Part shown: positions 24,501 to 34,489 of the stretch, piece after piece
Layout: each line of letters starts with the position of its first letter
Position numbering within the stretch: the first letter of the stretch is position 1
Source of the DNA: Oscheius tipulae
Lineage: Eukaryota; Nematoda; Chromadorea; Rhabditida; Rhabditidae
Direction of reading: 5' to 3'
Assembly: GCA_037178975.1 (NCBI GenBank)
Contig: JASJZH010000003.1
Coordinates: 3,658,001 to 3,722,000 of the forward strand
DNA length: 64,000 nt
Position numbers and translations under genes: made by a program
Notes under the pieces: model-generated
Told to the model about the DNA's origin: nothing
Databases searched by the model: none
What the model saw: the letters and a program-made list of their open reading frames with translations, nothing else

Positions 24501-25718
24501 GTGATGCCCGCCGTCCAAAAGGAGAGAGACCTCTAAAGTTACTTACTGGTTTCTGCTCAAGCCATTTCTGTCCTAGTTCAGACACCGGAGACGCATTTCA
24601 TCACACCACTGTAAACTGTGAAAGAGGACACCGAATGCTCGGTCAGAGGTCTATTTCGAGGAAATTGCAAAGCAACAAGGAAGTTCAAAGATTCTCCGAG
24701 AGAGTCTAACATGGTTTGCATGTATTTCGGAACCTAGAGCATTTGGGAGCATAAAGAAATCCGTGCAACAACGACAAGGATTCTCACACTCACAAGATTT
24801 TTTGTGAGAGAAAAACGATTTGTCAAAGTTCAAATGTAGATAGGCGGCAAGAACAGTTGGAGAGGGCAACCAAAGTTTTAGGACAAGCAAAACATCGAGA
24901 CATTTGCATTGAGAACTTAAAGTACGGGCTTGAAACAGAATCACGAAAATAAAGGAATTACCTGAGTCGATACTTCAGCCACCTCATGTTAGTTGCTTGT
25001 AAGTGCTTTTGCAGGCAGTGTCACCGGAGGACGCCCTCTCCTCTCCCGAACCGCCCCTTTCGGCACCTGTTGGCAGTTCTCAGTTTTCCCTCACACAACT
25101 CATTTCGGGACTCAGCTGATCCGAATGTTTACAGAAATAGTCCTTTATCAGTAAGGGCTTTCGTAGACAGTACAGTAGAGGAGGAGGATGGTGAAAGGGG
25201 GCCGCGGTACGAAAACATTCGTAAAGAAGAGGGACAGTCTGGTCTTATTTGTATTCACTCTTTTTAACACCTCGGTCTGTTGGAAAGAAAAAAATCTGAC
25301 TCCCACACAAGTGTCACTCGTTCACCTTTTTCTGCTATCATTTGTCTCCTCTTGCCAACTGACATTGCTACTCTTGAGTCGGGCGGAAAACCGTTCCGAG
25401 GAACAAGTTCTTTATTGTCACTCGAGGATTGCTATCAACTTAAGCTATATGCTGTATGATTCTGGAAACACAAAAAAACTCACATTTTGGTGCATCTGTA
25501 CCAGAAACGCGGGTCCATTTTGACTGCTGTTGTCTGCAAGTGTGTCACTATAAATAATGAGATAAGGTGCCCCTTCTTCAAAAGATGGCTTGACGCATGT
25601 TCCGTTATCAGTCCGTGAACATGCGTCAAAAGGCTGAAATTCGATGAAAGCACTAGATTCTAGCGGGCTACTGCGTTTTTACGCAAGGCACAGCTAACTT
25701 GGGTGGTGCAGTAAATGT
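21595..25718. other. Gene-poor stretch
   Basis: About 4.1 kb with only scattered short open frames on both strands; the longest (21670-22308, minus) has no recognisable domain and starts from a non-ATG codon. It should contain the missing first exon and promoter of the PIM-like kinase. No RNA gene was recognised. A compact perfect inverted repeat lies at its right end. Confidence 0.4.
25590..25629. repeat. Perfect 13-bp inverted repeat with 14-nt loop
   Basis: TTGACGCATGTTC at 25590-25602 and its exact reverse complement at 25617-25629 flank a 14-nt spacer. It lies 90-130 bp beyond the stop of the minus-strand PPxY gene. It is shorter than a microRNA precursor stem; it may be a 3'-end RNA hairpin, a protein-binding palindrome (each arm holds TGACGCA) or a foldback remnant. 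Confidence 0.6.
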
Positions 25719-26247
25719 TTATTCGACAACCCTCGTTTGCATGGTACGTAGGGCGGGAAGAAGACCGGACAGAAGAAGGAGAACGAAGGGGAATACCACG
25801 AACAGGACGAAGAAGGCTATCAGCGTCCGGCGATAGCGTTTAGTTCTCTGGTCATACTTTGCCTTTGAAGAAGACGAGGAGGAGGAGAAGGTGCGACCTG
25901 GGATTCTATTCGGATAACTGACTCTTACTCACTGGTAGTCACGGACGATGGGTAACTGGGAGGGGGACTGTTTCTCTTGTAGTTGTAGAAAGGCGGTCCG
26001 GAAAATGACGACTGGTTGTAGAACATACTCAAGTCCGGATCGTGGAGGTTCGGATTCAAAGAAGTACTGAAAGAGGGATAGAGAGAAAGAAACAATACAG
26101 GGATTACCTATAGAGCTCCGGGAGTTCGTTCTCTAAGTCGATTGTTGTGTACTGTGGCAAAGAACGACGAGATGTCGTCCCTATCGGAGAACCGGGATCA
26201 TTGTTCAGATGTACGCCAGGGGAGGATGAAGCCGAAGACGGCTCCAT
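25719..26247 (-). CDS. Small single-pass membrane protein with two PPxY motifs
   Basis: Three exons from MEPSSASSSPGVHLNNDPGS at 26247, joined by roughly 40-nt introns. The soluble N-terminal part is Ser/Pro/Asn-rich and contains GPPFYNY and PPPSYPS, two PPxY motifs of the kind bound by WW domains of NEDD4-class ubiquitin ligases. After a basic block (KYDQRTKRYRRT), one hydrophobic segment (LIAFFVLFVVFPFVLLLLSG) sits close to the C-terminus, leaving a tail of about 14 residues (RTMQTRVVE at the end). This predicts a cytosolic N-terminus with near tail-anchored topology. The stop codon overlaps an AATAAA (GAATAAAC). About 150 residues; no named family recognised. Confidence 0.65.
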
Positions 26248-27135
26248 CTTCAAAGCCTTATGACTCGTTTTTAAAAACAAAGTTTCAAAAGAATGATATA
26301 TAGAATGAGAGCGGGGGAGGCGAGAAAACAGTCTGAGCTGTGTCAATTCCACGTTCCGAATGAATAGAAAAACTCCCAGGCTTCCGGTTCTTTTCTTTCA
26401 CATTTTTGACTGAATTAAATAAGAAAAAGGAACAGTGATGCATCATGTTATCTTGCAAGAGAGTATCCCTCCTCTCCCCTTTTTTTGCTAGGCCGCTTCA
26501 AAGATTTATGCGCTGCAAAGTGTTGGTAAAATTATACAAAACCCGAGCTCAGCTTCCCACAAGTCTGTGTTGTGCTGACAGTTAATCCCATATGACAAGA
26601 GAAAAGGGAAAATGGCCGGAAGAACTGAAGAAAAATCAGTGAAAGAGGGGGTGGTTGGATTGATGAAAGAGTCGTTATGTGCCGTCACAATGAAGAGCAT
26701 CTGGCACAATGGCTGCTGCGCACACAAATGGACTTGTTGATCAAGAACTGCCATTTGATATCGGTAGTCGGTCGACAGTCGTTGGCCCAACAAACGGATC
26801 ATTCCGGATAATAGGAAAGGGTCGACACGGATTATTGCGATTTTTTCAGTGATAGATTTATTGATACTCTAAAAGTGAGCCAGTTGGAGAAAAAACCAGC
26901 AACCGTAGAATTGCCAATTGGAGTCAATGTGCCTATAAATATACCAATAACACAGGAGACTTTGCACAACATGAGACACCATAGGAGAACATATTTGTGA
27001 GAAAATTAAAATCTAAAAGGCAATAAAATCAGTGAAGATGAGTAGGATAGGATTGATCAACCGAGTGGGGCACGGGGACGGATACGACAGCGGGGGAACA
27101 GAATGGCGGTTAATGGCAGAATATATCTTGGGAAA
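26248..27135. other. Flank between two minus-strand genes
   Basis: About 890 bp upstream of the PPxY gene and downstream of the PITP gene. No supported coding region. AATAAA-like sequence near 27020, close to the PITP 3' end, is on the plus strand, so it is not assigned to that gene. Confidence 0.35.
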
Positions 27136-28233
27136 TCAGCCGTGCATTCCTCGAACCTGAAGAATAAGTTAGACATGAAATGAAATCCCGTTTTTACCTG
27201 GCCGTTTTTTCGTTGCTCCTCAAGTTCCCTCTGAGCTCTGTCTTCTATGGCACGAATGTCGGCCATGGTGAGACCATGCCATTTGTCGATCCAGCAGAAG
27301 ACCTCTCGATGGAACTTGGAAAAGAGACGAGGATACTGCTTAAACCAACGCTTTATAACATAGAGCGAAAACACGAACCGTGTGAGCGTATCCTTCGACC
27401 ATGTTCTGGAGACCAAACCATTTGAAGTGGATAGTTACTAATTTGTAGGCACACATCACAGGTTCAGCCGAATCTTTCCAATTTTTCGTCAGCGGTCCTC
27501 TGCCAGTCTTATCGCTTCGGAAAATGCTAGGAGTCGTTGAAGGCTGAATGTCAGCGTTGTTCAGGAACTCGTTGTCGTTAGCAATATCGATGTGGACAAC
27601 GGAACGCTTCGCTAGCATGGTAGCATCAAGTGCGTGGGCCTGAACAGGAAAAAGTAACAAAGGAATATTAGAAAGCCCACATTTTCAGTAGTACCGCGAT
27701 CCGGTAGATGGATGGTTTCAATTTTAGCGTAAAAATTATCCTTCATATATTCGGGATTCTAAAACATGGTCTCAAGCTGCTGAACAGAATGAAACGTACA
27801 GTGAGAACCGTTTTACAGTATGGATAAGCATTCCACGCCTCTTCGTGGATCGTAAGAGCTCCCTTCGGAGCGATTTTCCTAATAAGAGCAGGCACTTTTC
27901 TGAACAAAAATTTTTCTATTGAAAAGAGAATGCTTACGATTGAAGATGATAAATTTTATGAGTGTATTGTCCCTTGCTGTATTGTCCACCTAGAAGCGGG
28001 AAGTTATCAAATGGCTCGTTTTTCAACACCTGAAAGTAAATTAAATGAGTCGAACATGAGAATACTCACTTCGACTCCTTCTCCTCCACCCGTTTCCGCT
28101 TTAGAAGCTTCCGCCACGGACCATAGCTGACCAACTTGATATTCTTCGACAGTGAAGGGAAGCACTACTCGGCTAAAAATAAGTTTAATCACAAGGAAAT
28201 ATGGAAATAAACATACTACTCTTTGATGATCAT
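27136..28233 (-). CDS. Class I phosphatidylinositol transfer protein (PITP alpha/beta-like)
   Basis: Cytosolic START-like protein that exchanges phosphatidylinositol and phosphatidylcholine between membranes. Start at 28233 spliced to [20 protein letters not shown], then [20 protein letters not shown], the family N-terminal signature. Later blocks: [65 protein letters not shown], and the C-terminal [18 protein letters not shown]. The protein ends NGQVRGMHG, about 270 residues, with no extra domains, so it is the soluble class I form rather than RdgB-type. About nine exons with 40-60 nt introns. The start is divergent from the COX6B-led operon. Confidence 0.9.
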
Positions 28234-29436
28234 GACGCGTTATGGTTACAGCTCCGTGTCGTCTGGCTGCCAGCTACGGTGTCTGTAAGAATGAAATGTC
28301 GAGTCACGATGATTCACTCTTGAAGAAAAAATGAAACAAAGAACAATCAATTGAGAACAAGGTGGACAGGGAGAGAAAGTGAAACGTCGTCCCGAGATTT
28401 TCGCACCCGATAAAGATACTTGCCGGAAAGAAACAAGAACGCCCGCAGAGCCGGAAACAAGATGCACTAATGAATAGTCGATTGTTCTTACAGATGTAGC
28501 TGGGTTGGGCGCGCATATCGATTAGAGGTTTCAGCGCTGCACCATAAAAGCCCTTTGCCACACACGCAGAGAAGCCCCTCCGGCAGGTGATTTCAATACA
28601 CGCAAATGAATTCTCATTTGGCTCGACATGATTCAAAAAGACTTGATGTGAGCTGGATACAAAGCACGCCGGCTGTACAGGAAGAATCAGGGCAGGTCCT
28701 TGAGCAAACATTATCATGCGTCGTAGTACAAAACGTGACTACAAGTGCATTTGGAGAACGGTTTGCTTTCAAACTATGGGATAAGTTGCCATTTGGGTGG
28801 GTTTGGGGTTTTCGGGAGTTACTTCAAAACACCAGCGGAAATCTACCCATTTAAACAAAAGAAACGAGTTTCGTACAAGGGCGTCAAAAAAGAGGAACGT
28901 CTGATGAGCGTATTTTGCACATCAGAAAAAAAAACGTAATCACGTCACAAGTCATTTTTCGTAAACACTCTTTGTAAACAGATAAGCGGTTTTTACCAGA
29001 TGTTTAAGCGAGATCGATAATGAAGTATTCTATCACTTATGCAGCCCCATATACAAAGCTTATTCTTTTTAATGCTTAAAAGAGATAGGCAACAAGAGGA
29101 AAAGTAAAAAAAAAAGGAATGTCGTTGTTGTGAAAGTGAATTTCGCGCTCCAATAACATTTAGAGTCCGTGTATTACGGTAAAGGAGCTGGTGTATGGGC
29201 GGTTCACGCAGATCGACGCTTGGAGGAGATGCGCCTTTTAAAACTATTTTCTTTTGCTGTTTGACAAGTTCATCATCTTTGTTCTACTGTCAGAAGTGGA
29301 AGAAAGCACGCATTACAGTTAAAACCGGGAATAGCTTAAAAAAAGTTTTAATTTCACCACATTATCGATCGCAACCAAGCAACAACCTTTTTTTACGTTT
29401 TTCAGTCTACTGTTGCTAATAATACAGATTGCAGCG
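28234..29436. other. Divergent promoter region between PITP and COX6B operon
   Basis: About 1.2 kb. No credible gene; short frames only. A TTTTTCAG acceptor at about 29398-29405 lies some 30 nt before the COX6B ATG and may be a 5'UTR intron end or trans-splice site. Confidence 0.4.
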
Positions 29437-29992
29437 ATGCCGGCCGACGTCGAAGTTCCTCTGTCCACTTGGGAGCGTCTGCAGAAGTATCAGGTTCGTT
29501 TTTATCAGCTGATTAAAGCAATCCTGTTGTTTCAGGAGCAATTTTCGGATGCCCTCCGTCATCCCGATTCTCCTGACTGGTACAAGAGAGAAATTCACGA
29601 GAAGGCCAAGAAGGAGCTCCTCTGGGCTGCTCCTTATGACGCCCGCTTCCCCCAGGTTTGTTATTTCGTTTGTTTATTCTGAAAAGCATACTGTTTAAGG
29701 TCCGTAAGCAGCGCCAGTGCTTCGCCTACTACGTCGATTACCACCGCTGCAGCGAGCTCATGGGACAGGATTATAAGCCATGCAAATTCTTCCAGAATGT
29801 CTACAAGGTGAGGATTTTTTGTATTTACTCTTCTGAATCTGATCAAAGTTGACGTTCCGTTCAACATTTTCAAAAACTAATCTTCGCAAATGTTACATTA
29901 CATCATTTCAGGACTTCTGCCCTGGATTCTGGGTCGAGAAGTGGGATGAGCTCGTCGGAGAAGGACGCTTCCCTGCCAAGTTCGACCGCTAA
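29437..29992 (+). CDS. cox-6B: Cytochrome c oxidase subunit 6B
   Basis: Nuclear-encoded intermembrane-space subunit of mitochondrial complex IV. Start MPADVEVPLSTWERLQKYQ; four exons, introns about 40-90 nt. The CHCH-like fold is visible: RQCFAYYVDYHRCSELMG with a C-x9-C pair, then PCKFFQNVYKDFCPGFW with a C-x10-C pair, then VEKWDELVGEGRFPAKFDR, which matches the family end (WDxxRxxGxFPGK). It has an N-terminal extension of about 50 residues relative to mammalian COX6B, as in nematodes. AATAAA lies about 30 bp after the stop. First gene of a probable three-gene operon. Confidence 0.88.
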
Positions 29993-30133
29993 ATACGACG
30001 AGATGTTTAGCCCTAGTGTGTAAAATAAAGAATGATTGTGTCCCATTCGGTCTTAGTCTCTTTTTCGGTAATATCCTACTAGAATACTGCTCAAGCAAAT
30101 AAAACATAAAATGTCTATGTCTTCAGCTTAGCC

Positions 30134-30785
30134 ATGGCGGCTTCGACACGGGTTAGTGAAACCGAATTAGAGAGGAGAGAGAAATACATGCGGAATTCAA
30201 GCCGTCCTCGAGAGCTCATCGATCCATTCACCTGGAGTTATCCATGGAAGGGAGCCGGCGTTATGTTTGGAATTTCGGTCGTTGCTGCCCATGTTACCAA
30301 CATGTGGAACAAGAAGCCTTACTATTTCGGTTTGTTTCCTTGTTTCTACTGTTAAGAAACATTAAATTCAGCTCTATTCCCTCGTATGATTGCTGTCACA
30401 GCCGTTACTGCTCTCGGATACGGAATGGGAGCTCTTCGTGAGCGTCATTATCAGACTCGCGACGCAGTTATTCAACATTATATGGAGCTCCATCCGGAAG
30501 ACTTCGACCACTTCCAAGATAGTACGTTCTATTCAATTTTACCGTTTCTGTCAGAAACAGTTGGGCGAGCAGCGACTTTTAGGGCGAGCGCGAGCAGACG
30601 TTTGCGCTCGCGTATTGGACTGCTCGCTCCAAAACTAGCAGCGAGCGCGAGCGCTCGCCCAACCCTGATCAGAAACAAATTGGGGGTTTGCCATAAGCAA
30701 CTTATTTTCAGGAAATGGCCGTGCTTTCTCGCAGGTTTTGCTGCCCTGGTATCCTCGCCGTGCTCAGTACACGAAATACGACTAA
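30134..30785 (+). CDS. NADH dehydrogenase 1 subunit C2 (NDUFC2, complex I B14.5b)
   Basis: Accessory inner-membrane subunit of complex I. Start MAASTRVSETELERREKYMR, 141 bp after the COX6B stop and just after a TGTCTTCAG acceptor. Two membrane segments are visible (WKGAGVMFGISVVAAHVTNM and ALFPRMIAVTAVTALGYGMG), followed by the matrix-side family motif YMELHPEDF, matching LHPEEFPE in NDUFC2. The last exon adds RNGRAFSQVLLPWYPRRAQ and ends YTKYD. The third intron (30522-30711) is 190 nt, far above its neighbours, because it contains a foldback element. Identification rests on the HPEDF motif, length (about 135 residues) and topology. Confidence 0.75.
30560..30663. mobile_element. Short foldback/MITE-like element in NDUFC2 intron
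   Basis: A GC-rich 104-bp block with 11-bp terminal inverted repeats GTTGGGCGAGC / GCTCGCCCAAC and an internal hairpin GCGAGCGC / GCGCTCGC. Flanking direct repeats TCAGAAACA (9 bp) lie at 30551-30559 and 30669-30677; extended with small gaps they are CTG-TCAGAAACA-TTGGG. Size, TIRs and candidate 9-bp target duplication fit a non-autonomous DNA transposon remnant, possibly Mutator-like. No transposase is present. Confidence 0.55.
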
Positions 30786-30933
30786 TAGACGAAAGGTTCT
30801 GTTGTAGATACTCTTTTCTTGCCTTCACCGGCTGATAAATGTTCGAATGACTGATGTGTGCCTTCAAAGTTTATGTGTTTAGCGTTTGGGATATCTTACT
30901 CTGTCTTACATTTACTAGAAGGTCCTTTTAGCG

Positions 30934-32189
30934 ATGGAAATAAAATTCCCGGATCAGAATGATGACGATCTAGCTGCCAGACGAGCTAAAAAGTTGGCGC
31001 TTCTGCAGAAAAGACGAGTTGGAAACGACTCGGTGACTGCGAGCAAGAAAAGTGCGAGTGAACTGGATGATCTTATTCAAAGAGCTACGGAGGAAGTTGT
31101 CGCGAAGAATATCGGCTCGGATACTATGAACAAGTTAGGTTTGTCGTTTGTTTTGTGAAAAGTTATCGTGTTTTTACAGAGAAATTACTGCCTTCGAGTA
31201 CTGGCCGGGTACTGAAACGTATCCAGGATATTTTGGAGGAATTGCGGAAGGTCGAATTGGCGCAAAGCAAGCCACAAAAGACTGGCGGTTTCACTTTTGC
31301 TGTAAGGTCTTTTATCAGTTTTTTTAAGCAAGTAGTTTTAGAGAAAAGCTCAGTCTGTAAAAACCGTTCCTATCCGTCCACTAAAAGAAACTGTCGTATC
31401 CTCAAATGAGAAGATACTGGCTCCCATCTATGCCGAAAACGCCTTGGAAATTTGTGAACAGGTTAGCAGTTTTTTTTTTCATTCAACTTGTAAGGATGTT
31501 CAGGAAAATGTCAGTAAGATAATGCATGGACAAGACGGAACTAGTATCTCACTAAAAAATCTGCAGAATTGCGTCCTTCGATTTGTCTTCTCGCCATCAG
31601 CTGTTCACATGAAAGTATGTCATTTTATTATGAGAAATCTACCTTATAAACGCCAATATGTTCGACTCAGTTTGTTGCTCCCAGATAAATGAATGGTGTA
31701 CGTAAGCAGTAAGGCAGCCAGCCCGAGGGTTGCTCTACCGCCTGAGACCATTAGAAAAAACCCCTCATTTTCCCAGCAACCGCCTATCCCTACTCAAGGA
31801 AATTACAGAACGTAGATGATTGCACGGTAATGTTTCCCATGGTCGAGTCGTCTATCCTCATGCACGACGTAAAACGAAGCCGGATTTTCGCCATCGCTCA
31901 GCAGATTCGGGTTCATGACTCTGTCGATCTACAGCTTCATGTCGATGTCAGAGGCGCTGTCATTTTGGAAGGCTGCAGAAATGTGTCAATGGCTCCTTAC
32001 AAGTACGATCTTTCCTATATTTTCCTATTTCTCGTTTGCAGATTGCTTCATAATGGAAAGAAAGTGACGGATTCAAGCTGTGAACAATGGCAGAAGCCTC
32101 TCGATTTTGATTGGCTGTCATCGGAACCAAGTCCGAATTGGAAACTTCTGGAGGAAAAGGATTGGGTGCAAGAAGAGCTTTTTCAGTAA
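30934..32189 (+). CDS. Tubulin-specific chaperone C (TBCC)
   Basis: Cofactor C stimulates GTP hydrolysis in the beta-tubulin/cofactor supercomplex and releases folded tubulin dimers. The N-terminal helical part starts MEIKFPDQNDDDLAARRAKK; the C-terminal C-CAP/TBCC beta-helix includes NCVLRFVFSPSAVHM, IFAIAQQIRVHD with the QQ-I-R arginine-finger position, LQLHVDVRGAVILEGCRNVS, and MAPYK, ending WVQEELFQ. Start at 30934 is 148 bp after the NDUFC2 stop and 2 nt after a CCTTTTAG acceptor, typical of a trans-spliced downstream operon gene. About seven exons. It ends 72 bp from the convergent NAXD gene. Confidence 0.88.
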
Positions 32190-32261
32190 CTTTGCCTTGA
32201 TTCTGATACTTTTGATCTCAGCCACTTTTACCGGTTTCTTATTTTGCTTCCATTAAAAGAT

Positions 32262-33376
32262 TCATTTATCCAATTTCAAAAGAATGGGACAGATCTGTTC
32301 AATCATATCACCCGCAGTCATTGATCGACCGAACTTTTCGAAAGCCGTTCTTGCTGCCATGCGGACTATTTCGTGGGAGGCCATTGCTGCGTACTTCATG
32401 GCTTCATCATGTTGGTCGAATTCTCTGAAAAGAATTTTAGCTATTATACACCGAAAAGAAAACTTTTTAGCCCAGAAATAGAAGACTCCGAGGGTTCCAG
32501 CAGTAAGATCGCCTTGTCCACCGCATCTTCTAGGAGATCCGTCTTCTTTTCCATAGACTGGCGCCTCCCATTTCGGACAAATGACGAGGTCGTCCTTTCC
32601 TTTCAGATAAATGGACAATCCAGTCTTGTCCACAAATTCTTTGGCCTTTTGTTCGACGTAGTCGGGGTCCTAAACTTTTTATCATCATATCGAAGTACTA
32701 TACCTTGTTGTATCGCTCAAGATCACTTTCACCAGTTGCCTTTTCAACCAAGCGGTGAAATTCGATAGTGTTCGGGGTGAGCAGGAGGGTGTTTGAATTT
32801 TGAACAGTCTCCAGTAGATCACACACGAACCACAGGCCATCCTAAAGGCTTTTATTAAAATATTTGTTGAAATATTTACAGCATCGATGACTGTAGGCAA
32901 CTGCTTTTCGTGGACGAACTTTAGTACATTTTTGACAAGAGAACTTCGCCGTGGATCACGACCAAGTCCTGGTCCAATGACTATAGCATCTAGACGAGAC
33001 AATTTCTAAAATTTCATCAGCGAACGTGCCAGAAAAGAGGAAACCTCGAAGAGAGCCTTTTCGTCATCGAATGACGGATGGACCATCAATTCTGGAGAAT
33101 ATCCCTTGATGACCGAAGCGGCTTCCGGGGGACAAAACACATGAATCAGATCGGCTCCCTATGGCAGTTTAAGATCCTGGAAAGAATCTTACCAGTTTGA
33201 CTGCCGAAATTGCAGCAAAGTATGGTGCTCCAGTGTATTCTGCCGAGCCACCGATTATTCCAATTTTTCCACATGTTCCCTGCAGCCTTTCTATATTGAG
33301 AGACAAAAAACATTACTTTTCTGAGTCCAGAGTGAAGTTTTGGCAGGAGACGCTTGACATTCTGGAGCCCGGACAT
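32262..33376 (-). CDS. ATP-dependent (S)-NAD(P)H-hydrate dehydratase (NAXD/CARKD)
   Basis: Repairs damaged, hydrated NAD(P)H using ATP. Ribokinase-like fold: [17 protein letters not shown] near the N-terminus, [46 protein letters not shown], and the catalytic and phosphate loop [12 protein letters not shown]. Start at 33376 ([20 protein letters not shown]); no clear mitochondrial or secretory leader, so probably cytosolic. Ends [10 protein letters not shown]. About eight exons, introns 40-60 nt. All motifs look intact, so an active enzyme is likely. Confidence 0.88.
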
Positions 33377-34160
33377 CTTTGTTGACTTGTTTTTGATTCA
33401 AAGCAAATCACCTAAAGGACTGTTTGTCTTACGTTCACGTTTACTTCCATCTATTCTGAGCCTTTTAAGAAAAATTGTTCAGTTGCGAACAAATCTTTTT
33501 AGGGAGGGCATTCTCGCTACATTTCCCGTGGACTCCATAGAGCATCTCCCCCCAGAGAAGTTTACCAAGGTCAACTCCGCTTGCCTTGACCGGGTCAGGC
33601 TGTAACAGCGGGTAGAGACTGTGCTAGCCAGCACCGTTCATTGACTTCGTTCCTGTTTGCTTTTTGACCACTTTCTACGTTTTCGGCATCTTGTCGAAAA
33701 ACTCGTTTGATAAACCGGCACTGTTCCTACTTGACCATAGGCAGATTAGAGTTGACAAGACAGGACAGTTTCAAGTTACAAAATTAGCACTGACAGTGAG
33801 TCGCTCCGCTAGGAGGTAAGCGATTGATACTAATTACTTTGTCAGAAAGAAGTCAGAGAGGGATTTATAAAAAAAAAACAACGTGAAAATTTTTGCAGAC
33901 TATTCCAATTTCGCGCCAATTTGCCTACAAGCGAGTTTCAAAACTTTTTCCAACGAGTTTCAACAAGTCAAGAACTTTCTATAAATAGCGAGCACGTCTT
34001 CGCGGAAGCTATTAGCTATTTGTCTTCTGCCTGACAAGGTGTATTCTTGCAGACCTTCTACCTCACTTATTCCTTACTTCTTTTATATGTTTCCGTTTAC
34101 ATATATTTCAATTTGTTATCTTGCTCTAGTGTCCTTTGCGCCTGTATTTCTCTGCCCGCT
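33377..34160. other. Divergent flank between NAXD and calreticulin
   Basis: No gene seen. At 33909-33919 it holds TTTCGCGCCAA, an E2F-like palindromic core. Other open frames are short. Confidence 0.35.
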
Positions 34161-34243
34161 ATATTTATTCGTACTCTCGAAGGTCCCTTTTGTCGTTATC
34201 GAGAAACGTGGCCTTTGCATAGGAAACTGGCCACGCCTCCGTT

Positions 34244-34329
34244 TGTGGCGGCCTCTCATTGGTCGCCGAGCGACGTGGTCCAATAGCAGCACGCCCCCTA
34301 GCCTGCGTCAGATTAGACCAAAATATAAA
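34244..34329 (+). promoter_or_regulatory. Calreticulin promoter: ER-stress elements and TATA box
   Basis: TGTGG-N9-ATTGG at 34244-34262 is the reverse complement of CCAAT-N9-CCACA, one base from the ER stress response element CCAAT-N9-CCACG. A second CCAAT at 34280-34284 is followed after 9 nt by CCCCC, a weaker match. CGACGTGG at 34271-34278 is one base from the ATF6/XBP1 site TGACGTGG. TATAAA is at 34324-34329, about 160 bp before the ATG. The arrangement mirrors vertebrate ER-chaperone promoters; function is inferred. Confidence 0.5.
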
Positions 34330-34489
34330 ACTCGAGCTCGCGGCCAGTGCTGAAGGTTCCGCAGTCAGTTTGCTCTCGGCTTTTCTAACGCGTGCCACCT
34401 TTTTCCGTGCTCTTATTCAGCCCCTCAATCCTGCTACTACTCTTTCTAAGTATCCATTTGCAGGTTCTTGGTCGATTCAGCCTATCAAC

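Noticed and set aside
31690-31806. tRNA D-arm-like string GGTCTCAGGCGGTAGAGC on the minus strand in a TBCC intron
   Set aside because: No B box or anticodon arm; too short to call a SINE or tRNA pseudogene.
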